Positions 35,161 to 47,328 of a stretch of 64,000 nt of DNA are shown here, piece after piece. Made by a program: the position numbers and the translations under genes. Numbering within the stretch: position 1 is the stretch's first letter; each line of letters opens with the position of its first letter. The notes under the pieces are model-generated. The model was given only the letters and a program-made list of their open reading frames with translations, ran no database searches and was not told the origin of the DNA. The DNA comes from Myxocyprinus asiaticus (lineage: Eukaryota; Chordata; Actinopteri; Cypriniformes; Catostomidae): contig NC_059373.1 in assembly GCF_019703515.2 (NCBI RefSeq), forward strand, positions 16,505,281 through 16,569,280, in the 5' to 3' direction.

Positions 35161-36182
35161 TCCTTGTCAAATTTGAATGACTTGTTCATTAGAATTAATC
35201 TTGTTTTAATGGCAGTACATCTCATTGTGATAAGATTTACAAAAAGCTATGGTCAGTTATGCAGCCCACCGATGACATTAGCAATGATGGCCGGGCGACC
35301 TCCAGCAATAAAGACGGTGTCACTGTGAATGGGGCTTAATACATTGTAATAGTTGGCAATATCATTTGTCTTAAAAGTTGATTAAGTGTCTTATAATTAG
35401 CTACAGAACAGATGATTTGATGTTTAGACTTCCTGCTGGCTTGACCTTCTTTTAAAAGAGTTCGTCTTGACATGAAGCATATTGAGAATTACACCAAACC
35501 GTGACCTCCCAGGATCTCTTCTCAAGGTTCTAGGAGAAGTAAAGCTTTCAAGGAATAATTTAAACCTTATTTATAAAACTGAATTATACAATTAGAGCTG
35601 CAATTTGGCAAGATATGTTGGATTTGCGTAAACCCAGTAAATCGTCCACCTAAGACAAGACTTGATGGTTCGATATGTATGCAATTGTATCCAGATGTTT
35701 GCTCACGGCATTGTGATAGTACCGCTTGAGCCTTGAAATGTTGACGCAGGATTTCTGAAATTGAAATTGTCAGTAGGGGCTCACCTAATTTCCCCGCAGC
35801 TGATTAAATAATTGTTTATTTAATGTGAGAGGCCCCGCGGATTGCCTAAGTGAATTGTATGTCATTTCATTTCAGTGGCTTTGCATGTAAATCGCCCCTT
35901 TAAACCAGACAATCCTCTCTCTTATATCCAGACAGCATGCTAAATGCTATATTAGACATTTTCTTAAATTAGATCTGTAATGTGTCTGTTTCCAAGAATC
36001 TCAGTAAGTCACCTTTCTCTCATCATTTTCATTGTCTGCACAATGTAAATTTTTTCAACAGATTTTCATAACAGTCATAATTTTTGTCTTTTGATGAAAA
36101 AGTCCTTCAAATGTAATCAATATTTTATCATGTAATTTTCATTAATTAGTACATTTAGTGATTAGCTACTTTTTAGTGTAGC

Positions 36183-36186
<4 letters not shown>
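33334..36186. other. intronic sequence, largely repeat-free
   Basis: No gene. Low-complexity tracts are a T-run (34846-34858), an AAT repeat (34918-34953) and an A-run (35132-35157). 33500-34440 and 35250-36050 look unique; the latter includes a possible conserved element at 35790-36050. Confidence 0.45.

Positions 36187-36259
<73 letters not shown>
36187..36259. repeat. (TA)n microsatellite
   Basis: About 36 TA units, ending four bases before a Tc1 terminus. Confidence 0.97.
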
Positions 36260-36261
<2 letters not shown>

Positions 36262-36263
36262 AA

Positions 36264-37867
36264 CAGTTGTGCTCAAAAGTTTGCATACCCTTGGAGAATT
36301 GGTAATATATGTACCATTTTTAAAGAAAACATAAGTGAGCAGTCAAAACACATTTACTGTATTTCTTATGGGATTCATATTCAACTGTAGGTTATAACAG
36401 ATTGGCACAATCATAAAATAAAAAATTAAATAACCCCTGTTCAAAAGTCTGCATACCCTTAGCTCTTAATACTGTGTATTGCCCCCTTTAGCATCAATGA
36501 CAGCGTGCAGTCTTTTGTAATAGTTGTCTATGAGGCCCCAAATTCTTGCAGGTGGTATAGCTGCCCATTCGTCTTGGCAAAATGCCTCCAGGTCATGCAA
36601 AGTCTTTGGTCGTCTTGCATGAACCGCAAGTTTGAGATCTCCCCAGAGTGGCTTGATGATATTAAGGTCAGGAGACTGTGACGGCCACTCCAGAACCTTC
36701 ACCTTTTACTGCTGTAACCACTGGAGGGTCAACTTGGTGCTTAGGGTCATTGTCGTGCTGGAAAGTCCAAGAGTGTCCCATGCGCAGCTTTCATGCAGAA
36801 GAATGCAAATTGTCTGCCAGTATTTTCTGATAACATGCTGCATTCATCTTGCCATCAATTTTCACAAGATTCCCCATGCTTTTAGAGCTCACACACCCCC
36901 AAAACATCAGTGAGCTACCACCATGCTTCACAGTGGGGATGGTATTCTTTTCACTATAGGCCTTGTTGACCCCTCTCCAAACATAGCACTTATGGTTGTG
37001 ACCATAAAGCTCTATTTTGGTCTCGTCACTCCAAAGTACAGCGTGCCAGAAGCTGTGAGGCGTGTCAAGGTGTTGACGGGCATAATGTAACCGGGCTTTT
37101 TGGTGGCACTGGCACAGTAAAGGCTTCTTTCTGGCAACTCGACCATGCAGCTCATATTTCTTCAAGTATCATCGTATTGTGCTCCTTGAAACAACCACAT
37201 CATCTTTTTCCAGAGCAGCCTGTATTTCTCCTGAGGTTACCTGTGGGTTTTTCTTTGTATCCCGAACAATTCTTCTGGCAGTTGTGGCTGAAATCTTTCT
37301 TGGTCTGCCTGACCTTGGCTTGGTATCAAGATATCCCTGAATTTTCCACTTCTTAATAAGTGACTGAACAGTACTGACTGGCATTTTCAAGGCTTTGGAT
37401 ATCTTTTTATATCCTTTTCCATCTTTATAAAGTTCAATTACCTTGTTACGCAGGTCTTTTGACAATTCTTTTCTGCTCCCCATGGTTCAGTTTCTAGCCT
37501 GCTCAGTGCATCCACGTGAGAGCTAACAAACTCATTGACTATTTATACACAGACACTAATTGCAATTTAAAAAGCCACATGTGTGGGAAATTAACTTTTA
37601 ATTGCCATTTAAACCTGTGTGTGTCACCTTGTGTGTCTGTAACAAGGCCAAACATTCAAGGGTATGTAAACTTTTGATCAGGGCCGTTTGGGTGATTTCT
37701 GCTATCATTATGATTTAAAAAGGAGTCAAACAACTATGTGATAATAAATGGCTTCATATGATCACTATCCTTCAATAAATGACAGTTTTTTTGCATGATC
37801 AGTCATATTTTCAAAATCAATGCCAAAATTTCACAATTTCTGCGAGGGTATGCAAACTTTTGAGCAC
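36264..37867 (-). mobile_element. Tc1-like element, complete length (family 2), IR/DR type
   Basis: It is 1.6 kb long, the normal Tc1 size, with ends CAGTTGTGCTCAAAAGTTTG and its complement at about 37848-37867. Inside each end is a second repeat: 'gttcaaaagtctgcataccc' near 36440 and 'gtatgtaaacttttgatcag' near 37662. This gives the inverted-repeat/direct-repeat layout that binds transposase at four sites. The transposase inside is broken. The 5' end of the same family is seen at 14052-14402, and a 60-base piece at 37869-37925. Confidence 0.9.
36466..37483 (-). pseudogene. Tc1 transposase, full length but inactivated
   Basis: On the - strand it starts MGSRKELSKDLRNKVIELYK at 37483, giving the paired-type helix-turn-helix domain and a GRPRK AT-hook-like motif. 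It then hits an in-frame TGA at 37166-37168, continues through LWSDETKIELYG (first catalytic Asp) to about 36791, changes frame across QHDNDPKH (second Asp), and resumes at 36702 to end AKGGNTQY. The third catalytic position is also changed: LNIIKPLW stands where Tc1 proteins have LNPIE-N/H-LW, so Glu is replaced by Lys. A stop, at least one frameshift and the lost Glu make it inactive. Confidence 0.9.
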
Positions 37868-39529
37868 TCAAAAAAAACAATTTGAGCGCTGGCAGAAAGT
37901 GTGAAATTTTGCCATTGATTTTATATATTTATCAGTATGTTTTAATTAACATTGTTTAATTGTCATCATGAGGTGTCGTTTTTGTCTTGTCTTCGTTATC
38001 ATTGACTAAATAAATCAAATAAAAAAAAAACCTTCATCAGCAAACATTTTCATCAATAACAGTGTTGACAAGATTAAGATTGTGTCTGCATTTGGCCAGA
38101 TAATTTTGCTGTCCAGCTTAAAACTGGGTCTTAGAATGAAATTCTAGAGCCACTCTTGGGACTGAAAAACGCTTGGTGCTAAAAGCAGTTATTTTCTGTC
38201 CTAAAACAGACATTTTTCATACATTGCATATTGTTTATTGGCCAAAGTTGACAGTATGTGTAAAAATGGTTGCAAACCTCAAGAGCAGCTGCAGATTACT
38301 GTAATGGCTTTAAGACAGATAGGTGTGGCACCTGTACCCCACTTCTTTCACCTGAGACTAGAAGCTCTTAATGGAGAGCTTTATGGGATTGTGGGAACAT
38401 GCTTGTTAAATAAATAGATGTAATTAGGTCTTGCCTCTAGTTACTTTAGATTCCTCTTACCATGACCGAATTATTCTGACTCCTCAGAGCACCTGGTGCA
38501 AGGCATTCGTAATCAATCACACACAAACAGAATGCACAGGCAACACCCACAGAAAGTACCAGAGTGCAGCAGGGTCATTCATCACAGCCTACAATGCAAA
38601 CAAGAGCAGCCATTTTGTTGTTTACTGCAAGTACCTCTAACCCCCACAATACCTGTACACATACTTATGTCACAGCCCTGCTCCACCACTCGCTGTTTGG
38701 GGAAAAATTATCTCGGAAAATACATTATCCAAACTATTATTACACCTCAGTCATGTAATTTTTCATCCCATGCGACAGATGAGTGCAAGATGAAAGGTAG
38801 CCATCTTTTGGGAGCATAAAGTTTCTTATAATTATGATTTGTGGTATTTTAACTAGTGATAGCACTGTCACAGCCATTTGCGTGATAATGCATGGCACCT
38901 GGCGAAGGCCGTGACGGATTCCAGATAGCGGTAGCGACGCTAAGAGCAGATACAGTGATAAACTGAAGCAGGCCAGGAAACAGACAGGGCCCAGGCTCTC
39001 TGCGGCCCCTCAAGCCCACAGAAAAAAAAAACAATGCATCACCTTACAGCACGGCCAGACGTGGCAGACTAGAAAAATCGCTTTGCACTTTGGGAAAACA
39101 AAGACAATCAGGGCTTTCTCTCATTCTCCTCCCCTCTTTTCCTTTGGAGAGCAGCTGCAGCAAGCCAGTTAAACGAGTGTTTTTTTTGTTTTTTTTTTCT
39201 CACCAACTTGTCTTTTTTCTGAGATGGAATGGAGGGAGAAAGAGAGAGAAAAACAGATCCTGGCAAGGCAAGGTACACATTCATTTTTTACAGATGGCAG
39301 AACGGTCTAGTTGATCATTGAAAAGGAAGTCTGGGATTGTCCACCGTTCAACAGGGGAAGGCTATTTCTGTGCTTTCCTGTGTAATTGACAATTGAACTT
39401 GCTAGACCCATGACCACCCCTCACCCCAAACTTGTTTCTTGTCTGTTGGCCCCTCCCACCCCATTAGACTCCACCCTCCTACTTAAAATGTAATAGTTAT
39501 GGCTTGTGCCTATAGCTAACTTTTTAGTG
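37868..39529. other. intronic sequence, mostly repeat-free
   Basis: A short Tc1 family-2 end fragment lies at 37869-37925. The rest, including the GC-richer 38860-39010 stretch, shows no genes or repeats I can name. T-runs lie at 39181-39199. Confidence 0.4.
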
Positions 39530-40135
39530 TGTGTTTGTATTTGTGCCTGTTTGTGTGAGTTGGTTTTTGTGGTTTACAAGGACATTTTTTAGGTTACACA
39601 CGAGGGTATTATGCTATAAATGTGGTTTATGAGGATGCCCCTAGTGTCCCTGTAATTCAAACGGCTTTAAAAACATACTAAACAATGTTTTTTTTATTTA
39701 TTTATTTTTTTATGTAAAAATGGCAAAAGGTTTCTGTGAGGGTTAGGTTTAGGGGTAGGGTTAGGGGATAGAATATATAGTTTGTACAGTATCAGAATCA
39801 TTGTCTATGGAGAGTTCTCAAAATTATAGGAGTACCAGTGTGTGTGTCTATGTGTGTGGGCGGGTTTGGGTGGTTTACGAGGAAATTTTCTTGGGTTACA
39901 AACTGGTAATTACAAGTGTATTATGCTATAAATGTGGTTTATGAGGACATTTCTAGTGTCCCCATAATTCAGATCAATTAAAAAACATACTAAACAATGT
40001 TTTTTTGAAAATGTAGAATGTTTTTTGTGAAGGGTTAGGTTTAGGGGTAGGGTTAGGGGATAGAATCTATAGTTTGTACAGTATACAAATCTTTATGTCT
40101 ATAGAGAGTCCTCATAAGGATAGCCACACCAACGT
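39530..40135. repeat. two tandem copies of a ~300-bp repeat with degenerate telomere-like core
   Basis: Both copies (about 39560-39830 and 39870-40125) read 'ggtttacaaggac/ggtttacgaggaaat', 'tattatgctataaatgtggtttatgagg', 'aaacatactaaacaatgttttttt', then 'gttaggtttaggggtagggttaggggatagaat' and 'tagtttgtacagtat'. GT-rich spacers lie between and after them. Confidence 0.85.
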
Positions 40136-40660
40136 GTTTGTGTGTGTGTGTGTGTTTCTCCCTGTACACCAAACATTACTTCTGTTAGCTACAGTGTACT
40201 GCTTATTAACAGCTTTGGATTGTTTTTGGAACCCCTATGACCTGAGTGCAAGCAGTGATTCTACCATGTCCTGTGTCTAGTTTATGTGTACAATGGATTG
40301 TATATTGACCTGCTGAGTTGTAAATGCAAGTTGCTGGTTGAACTGGATTATGTGATTGTGTTCATACTGTGATCGAGCATACTAAAGGACACTATAGTCA
40401 AACAGACATGGTGAGCCTCTATTTTTTTGGTGATTTTGTTTTGCTATTGGAAAAATAACTTTTACAATAAACAATCTAGAAAAGCATTGGTTATAGAGTA
40501 CAGTGAAGCAAAACTTGATTTGGAGCATTTGATCAGAATAGTTTTCAAGTTAATGGAGCCACATTAATTTAACTGTTGTCTAGGTCCAACATGAACTTTC
40601 TGCCATATTTGTCAGTGGTGCAAATTGAAAATGTGACTTTTTCATTGTTTTTTTAAGGAC
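40136..40660. other. unclassified intronic sequence
   Basis: It begins with a GT microsatellite (40138-40156); nothing else is identified. Confidence 0.35.
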
Positions 40661-42566
40661 TGGGGAAAAATGTTGATTTTCCAGTTCATCACGATCTTCG
40701 TTTGAACAATCTCAGTATCGATTCTTAAATCCCATGATGGATATTTTACTCCATGTGGCAACCCTCTATAATGCAGGCAAATTACTAGCATAAGCGACCA
40801 AATTTTGCGCTATGTGACTAAAATGTGTGATTAGCCATTGGCAGGTGAACTTTCAGATTTTACTCACTAGTGATCATTTTAAGTCTAGGCCTACAGTGCG
40901 ATTCATGCCATTTAAGAAAACACAGTTTCACAATGAATAAGACACCGTATGCCCATCATACATTACATGGCAGTCAACTAATAATACCAAATGACATTTT
41001 AAAAACACGTCAACGCATGAAAGCCAGAACCAAGGAGGTATAATACCAAGAAAAAGCTCTTTAATAATATTTGCGATATAAATTGTTTTGTCGGGGTACA
41101 CGGTTACTTTTCAAAACTTGATAACACTGAACGCTCAAGCAGCCTAATTTACACTTAGAAAACTCCTGATGTTGATATAACAATGCAAAAAGCATTACCA
41201 ATTTGCTTGAAGTGAAAATCAGTCCTTCTTTCCTGTTTAATTAATCAATCGCACGATCATGCAGAACATCTTAGGTTTTTAAATCCATAAGGATCTCTTT
41301 CTCAACGGCAATAACAGCAGTGATGACAGCCGACTCGTCAGCAAGATCTTGCACTCTCCGCTTTCAAATTACGTACATCACTTAAAGCGTGATTGCGTCA
41401 CTCAAGGCCAGCTAGAAAGCCTGGACTTGGTCATATCCTAAAGACCATACCCACAAGAACAAATAAATCAATCTGATTGGCTGAAGAATCTGACAGTCTG
41501 ACTTTACATGCTTATTCACTTACACTGTTGAGGGATTCTGAGGAAATTATGAAGGCCTGACGGGGTGGAGCTCATACCCACGCGCTGCTTCGGCTAAGGA
41601 GCATGGCTTCAGGCATGCGATTTGTGAAACAGTTGTCACACTTTGCTTGTAAGCATAGAGGAATAAATTCTGATTGGATGCATTTTTTTTTTTTTTTGCT
41701 ATTCATTTGTAGATTAATTAGGAGTGGAAAGCGATTGAATATACATAGGCAAAAAGGTGATTGAGAATGAAAGGATGAAAAAATATTTATTTATTAGGCA
41801 TGTTATGCCAGCAGAGAAGGCTTTGCTGGCCCTGAGAAATCGCCACCGCTAGTGATTAAGTAGTACAATGGCAATGAGATCCTTTCACTGTGTGTTGAGA
41901 GTAAAAGTTTGGTTTGACTCGTTCTGTGTGTCTAAAGATGAGATCCACGCAATCCAGTTGTCATTAAATAATGTCTCTTTTAATGCACTTTCTGTTCTTT
42001 ACAGTCAGTTGTTGATTAAAAACAACAAAAAATGAACCAGTTAATTCTAATCACACATGGATGTGCTAAAGAAAACATGCTATATGCACTCTCAGCCTAA
42101 CTGGCTGATGCCGGAAGTCTTAAAGAGACAGAATCAATTTAGCATGTGATCTAAAAATCACTGTAAATACTTGTAGTAAAAATTATGCAAGTAAACAATA
42201 AACATGTAAGAAAAATATGTATGCAACATACAGTAATATATGCAATTTCAAGACATTTATTGATGGAATAGACTGAATTTGAATTTCCAAAAGCAAAAAT
42301 GTAACCAATATGTTTAAAATATCAATGATAAAAAATCATTTTTAAAATTAATATTTTTGAATTGTACTTAGAAGGTTTACCTAAAGGTTAGAAGGTCCAA
42401 TAATAATTAAGCTTTTAAAATAAAATGTTTTCATATGTAAGCGAAATGGACATAACAGAAACATACCCCTATGACCCGATATTGAATCGAAATCAGAATC
42501 GAATCGAATTGAGAGCTTGTAAATCAGAATCAATTCGGGAAATCTGTATCAATACGCAGCCCTATT
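40661..42566. mobile_element. hAT-like non-autonomous element (boundaries approximate)
   Basis: The right side carries 'gaatcgaatcgaattgag', 'tcaattcggga' and the end 'acgcagcccta', typical of a hAT family with GAATCGA subterminal repeats. The left side has 'agttcatcacgatcttcg' and 'cagtatcgattctta', a weaker inverted counterpart. There is no transposase. Confidence 0.5.
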
Positions 42567-43243
42567 GTTTTTATTAAAATATATATTTTTATCCCTTTTG
42601 AAACAGGTTTATTTGTTGTTTTAACTTGCATATTTTTGACAAAAAAGTGCAGTCATCATGTCACTCGAATTTATATGTACATGAGACAGCCAGTCTTTTT
42701 CTCACACCTGAAAAAAATCTGAAGACACATGGTGATTGTTTCTTATATTTTCGGTTTGGCAGCTTAATGTGATTTTTCCAAACTGTTGGAAGTTAAAACA
42801 ACTTAGGGATTCTAGTTAAACTTCTGATGATAACATTTCCATTAAGGAAAAATTTGTAAAAAGATGCGCTAGTTGCAACAGATGTTTTCTTTAGTATGCA
42901 GTTTGTCTTTGATTTGAGTCACTCACATCACTTACAACAGCAGGGGTCAGACTGTCATCCTTACAGTTTGATTTAAACTATGCAATATTGCAGCTAAATT
43001 TGGCGAGTTTAAGTTACTCACCAAAGCCAATTTTAACTCAGGTTTAAAAAAATAATAATTTTGGACCTAAAGGTTTCACTTTAAGATTTTTCATCCAACA
43101 TTTTGCCTAGTGTGAACAGAGTAACCCTTGTCTATCAGTAATTTGTATTCTTTTATTGCTCCCCCCCATTGGTATAAGTGAAGTCTTCAGCATTACATTA
43201 TGCAAGAGCCTGATTATCTCTGACTAATACTAAACTGACATTC
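42567..43243. other. intronic sequence without recognised gene
   Basis: No repeats or coding frames that I can name. Confidence 0.35.
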
Positions 43244-43248
43244 CTCTA

Positions 43249-43635
43249 TGTGGAGCGGGATGTGGTCATGTGTCTGTCAGTGGGGAGAGAGGAAGCGGTA
43301 AGGGCCATCACCTGGTGATTGTTGATATTAAACACCTGTGTCTCATTTCAGTGATGGCAGAGACGGCTTTAAAAGGCCGGCGGAACGACAGACCGAGAGA
43401 GAGAGTCCCTGTCACACGCACACCCAGCGTTACGAGGAGCTGAACGCTGCAAAGCTGTTGTCTTAATATTTAAGAGTTTATGTTGACTGTTATCACTGAA
43501 GCTGATGAGTGTAAACTAAAGTGATTCTGAAAAGGCAAAAGTGTGACTGGAATCCTGAAAATAAAAGCAAATTTACGTGTTCTGCAGCGCTGACTCCCGC
43601 ATCCTCCTTTCCCCCTTGTGACTGAGACATTTACA
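43249..43635 (+). mobile_element. solo LTR, 387 bp, 5-bp target duplication
   Basis: It runs TGTGGAGCGG...GACATTTACA and is flanked by CTCTA at 43244-43248 and 43636-43640. A TATA-like GCTTTAAAAGGCC lies at about 43369-43381, and AATAAAAG near 43560 is the polyadenylation signal. No internal region is adjacent, so it is a solo LTR; family not determined. Confidence 0.85.
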
Positions 43636-43640
43636 CTCTA

Positions 43641-44304
43641 TTATCCAACATGTGTGCTGTCAGCAGACACCAGAGTCAAACACAGACATGGCCAGCCATT
43701 CCTTCTGATTTTATTTTAGCTCCAAGAATGAGAGTTTTTGATTGATTTTGTTTTAAAGCCGACACTTTTGGCCTACTGTATACATAACCATATACTATAT
43801 GTTTTATGATTGGCTAAACAGTACCATTTTGGGGCCTGGTACAAATGAGTAGTATGACCAATAAGACAAATGATCAGTTGTGTTCACACTGTGTGTAGGT
43901 TCAATGTACATTAACACACTCAGCAGCTGTTCTACACAGAAAAGCCTGTTCTGTAATGTGGGACTGCAGGCCAGGCGGAGTGAACACATGTGAGTGATTT
44001 GGCTCTGGAGTCCAGAAGGCCAGAGAGAGAAATCCACATAGCTGATGATGGACACTCTGTTTGGTTTGTAACGCTAGAGCAGGATAGGAAAGAATAAATC
44101 AATCAATCATGTCTAAACTGTCAGGACTAGCATGTGGCCCTAGCTACAAGCCCCACTGAGATCAGAAAATATATAAATTTTCGCTTTAAGGCTGTAAGAA
44201 AGCACCGATTCTGACGTAAATTAGCCATAATTTGATTTTGAGAAAAACCTACAGCAAGGTATTGTGGGTTTATATTGTAGAATATCCCAGATATCTTGCT
44301 CTTT
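43641..44304. other. unclassified intronic sequence
   Basis: No gene or named repeat; 43840-44060 looks unique. Confidence 0.35.
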
Positions 44305-45790
44305 AAAGGGGTTATGAAATACTCCTTTTTTTTTTTTTTTTAAATAGTTTTATTGTCTTCCCTGAGGTCCACTGATAATGTTAGTGAAGGTTTTTTTTGT
44401 TTTTGTTTTACCAAAACGGTATATGATCATTTTCCACCTTGTTTTTTGCTCTCTGTCTAAATGCTCTGTTTTGGCCTCAGCTCTTCTTTTAAATGTCAAT
44501 GTAAATGCCCACTGTTCTAATTGGCTAACATCATGCAGCCCCTCAAATACAGCCATATTTGAGATTCAATCGTAAGAGAATTAACAACCCCACAATATTA
44601 TAAAACTACATTTCAGGGTTTACACATAACGCACATACAACACATTGAATCCGAATATATTAACCTGTTCATCTCAAGCACAACTGGACGCAAGAGGCGC
44701 GTCACGTAAAAAGCATTAGAACCCATTATAATCAGTGTTGCTGTCTACCATGAAAACATCCTTTACAGTAAACAGATCTCTCATTCTATTTTGCGCTGGT
44801 ACTACTGCTGCCAACAACAACACAAATAAATGGTTTAGAAAGTTTGTGTCGATGCGCACGGTGTAGACAGCCTCAAGCTGTTGTGTCGCATCTGGTCAAC
44901 TGATGCGTCCGGTGAACACAACGGTTTCAGCACCTGTTTACTTACGTTTTTGATCGGGTCCAATAGTGTTTTTAACTGCCCCATCCTTCAATGACAATTC
45001 CTTTGTAAAGCTTGAATCATTTTTTGAATGGTTCACAAGCAGTACACGCTGAAATACACTGAAGACACATTCACATGACACGCATTGATAGTCCAAAGCA
45101 CAATGAAGACCCACATGTCCAGTTTCCAGTATCATCCTGTACTGAAGTGCACATCGCCAGAAATGCATCAAAACGGTTAAAGATTCCCATTTAGTGCGTT
45201 TAAATACACCAACAATGAAAATTAGCACAGATGGACGAAAGAACAGTATGCTGAGCAGTTTGTGCACACAACAAGTGGCAGCAGCTGAATGTAACCGAAT
45301 AGCTTAAAACTGAGTTGTAATTTGACACTGCTTAAACCACTGTTTAAAGTGATGCCAGAGACATGACAACAGTCAAAGATGTCTGTGTAGTCCATGTTTA
45401 TATACAAAAATTATTCAAAATAGTCCAGATGGGTCCCATTTGGTGTTTAGGAATAGCTAGATCACACTAGGCCACACTGTTTGCCCTGCTATCTCTCTCT
45501 CTCTCTCTCTCTCTGTATGTTTATGAACTGAGCCCTAGGGCCAGTGGGCGGGGCCATGGGTGCAATGATGTGAAGTAGGCGTTGATGTTGTTGCTGTAGA
45601 GGCAGTTATGAATTAATGAGTACCCCTAATGACGTATGGTTGTCACGGAAGTAGAGAATGAGGTGTTTTGACAGCTTGGTTTCAATAAATGCTTTTATTG
45701 CATTGGGGATTAAGTTTTGAGTTCTGAAATTTACAGTAGGTTTTTATAATAGAAAGACCTCTTATATGTCAAAATGTCAAGGAAAACATG
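44305..45790. mobile_element. non-autonomous DNA transposon, about 1.5 kb (boundaries approximate)
   Basis: It starts 'aaaggggttatgaaatactcc' and closes with 'gtaggtttttataatagaaagacctcttatatgtcaaaa', which I recognise as the two sides of a common cyprinid element. A CT microsatellite at 45490-45513 lies inside. ORFs in it are not transposase. Confidence 0.5.
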
Positions 45791-47239
45791 TCCAAAAACA
45801 ATATATTACCATGGTAAATGTCCCAAAACACTGCGTACATCAGAACGATGCTCTCTAGTTTCAAAGGGCGGTTGTCAGAGTGACTTTGCATTTGCAGATA
45901 GCTCATGGAAAACATTGCTCCATCTCATTAATTTATTGCCATCATTTTTAATCTTTATGGTTGTGCGGACTACCGTCCCTCATTCTCTTTTCACATTCAT
46001 TTTCTCTGTAGCTATGATTAATGGGCAATGTCGAACCGTAGAGTGAGCAGGCATCAGCGAAGGTGAGATCATAATTAGTTTAGCTGATGCAGGGCCCTCC
46101 AATGGCACATCTGGATGGAAAAATTAGCCTATAGGAAGCTGGCTGCGCCTCAAAACATTTCACTGATACGTTGTGAAACACCCAATGAATCAAGTGCCGC
46201 TTTCACTGCCAAAAAAGCTCGACGGACTCCAAGCCAAAATTATGTCTAGAGAAACTTTCCATTTTAAATGTATTAGAGCACAATTAGGAGCATTGTACTT
46301 TGCTGGCAGGAGAAATGTGCTCCCTACACAAGCTGTCTGAAGTTAGGCTAAATAAATCGCACACATTCTATAAGGCTAAACGACTTTTACAGGGGCCATA
46401 ATCTAGATAATTCCAGTAATTTGCCCCAGTTGACTCTTGGGATTCACTTGTAGTTATGCCGGATGATTCATGTGGCTATATCTCTCTCCTTTTTTTGTAC
46501 TTCAGTTTATTTTTCCCTACTCTCACAGTAGAGTGCAATATTTCAAGCAACTAGATATTCTGAGTCTCAGATGTATTACGGTACTTGTCATGCATGTATT
46601 AGAAAAGAGACATTTATTGAAGGATCTAAATATTTTTGTCAGGCTAGTGTAGACATCCAGGTTTAATATAGCCAGGTAAAGCTGGTCTTTCTGCTGCTGA
46701 CGCAGAGGTATCTCAGGCCTATAAATCACTGGAAGGTTAATTAGTGTTAGAATCAGCATGATTCTATTAATCACACATCATCCTGACTTTCTGATTGGAC
46801 AGATTGTGTCTCTCACTGTCTGAGCTACCAAACTCACCTATACCCACCCTCTGCCTCCTTTTTTTCTCTGTATCCTGTCTTTTCTACTCTCTCTTCATGT
46901 CATTTTCAAAATCTAGTGAGTTGCCTCGCTGCCTACTACCTACATAGGCAGCTGCCTTCAAAGACAGCATCCTAACAGAGATGGAGCTGAATTGGCTTGA
47001 TTTTGAAACAGGACTAGGCTTTGGTGAGAAACAACCCAAATTCCCAAAGTAATTGTTCAGTGAAAATCTTGAAATCCATTGCATGTTCATGAGCATTATG
47101 AGAGAAGCTCGCTCACAACGACTCAGGTGAGCATGCGTGCCACTGTGAACAAGATATTTTTTCAGGGTTCATGTATACACAACATCGAGATTTTCACTGA
47201 AAAATGACTTGTATTTCAGGTTGGTTCTTACCAAAACTT
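45791..47239. other. intronic sequence, largely repeat-free
   Basis: No coding exon found. 46070-46450 has the look of a conserved non-coding element (see findings). 46640-47100 also appears unique. Confidence 0.45.
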
Positions 47240-47328
47240 ATCATATGCCTTCAGAAGAATTGGAATATGATGAGTGTTATGGACTACTTTTATGATACTT
47301 TTGGGTCCTTTATTAAGCTTTAAAGTGA
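47240..47328. mobile_element. foldback MITE (family A), left part, split by solo LTR
   Basis: 'tatgccttcagaagaattgg', 'ggactacttttatgatactttt' and 'agctttaaagtga' belong to family A. The remainder continues at 49163-49310 ('atcactatcaactgcc' ... 'aatgacagaattgtcatttttg'). Confidence 0.7.

Noticed and set aside
39740..39775. Interstitial telomere array
   Set aside because: Only a few imperfect TTAGGG-like units, present identically in each copy of an interspersed repeat; not a telomere array.
45774..46046. 90-residue + strand frame as a possible extra exon
   Set aside because: No domain or TRPS1 similarity, and its start overlaps the end of a DNA transposon.
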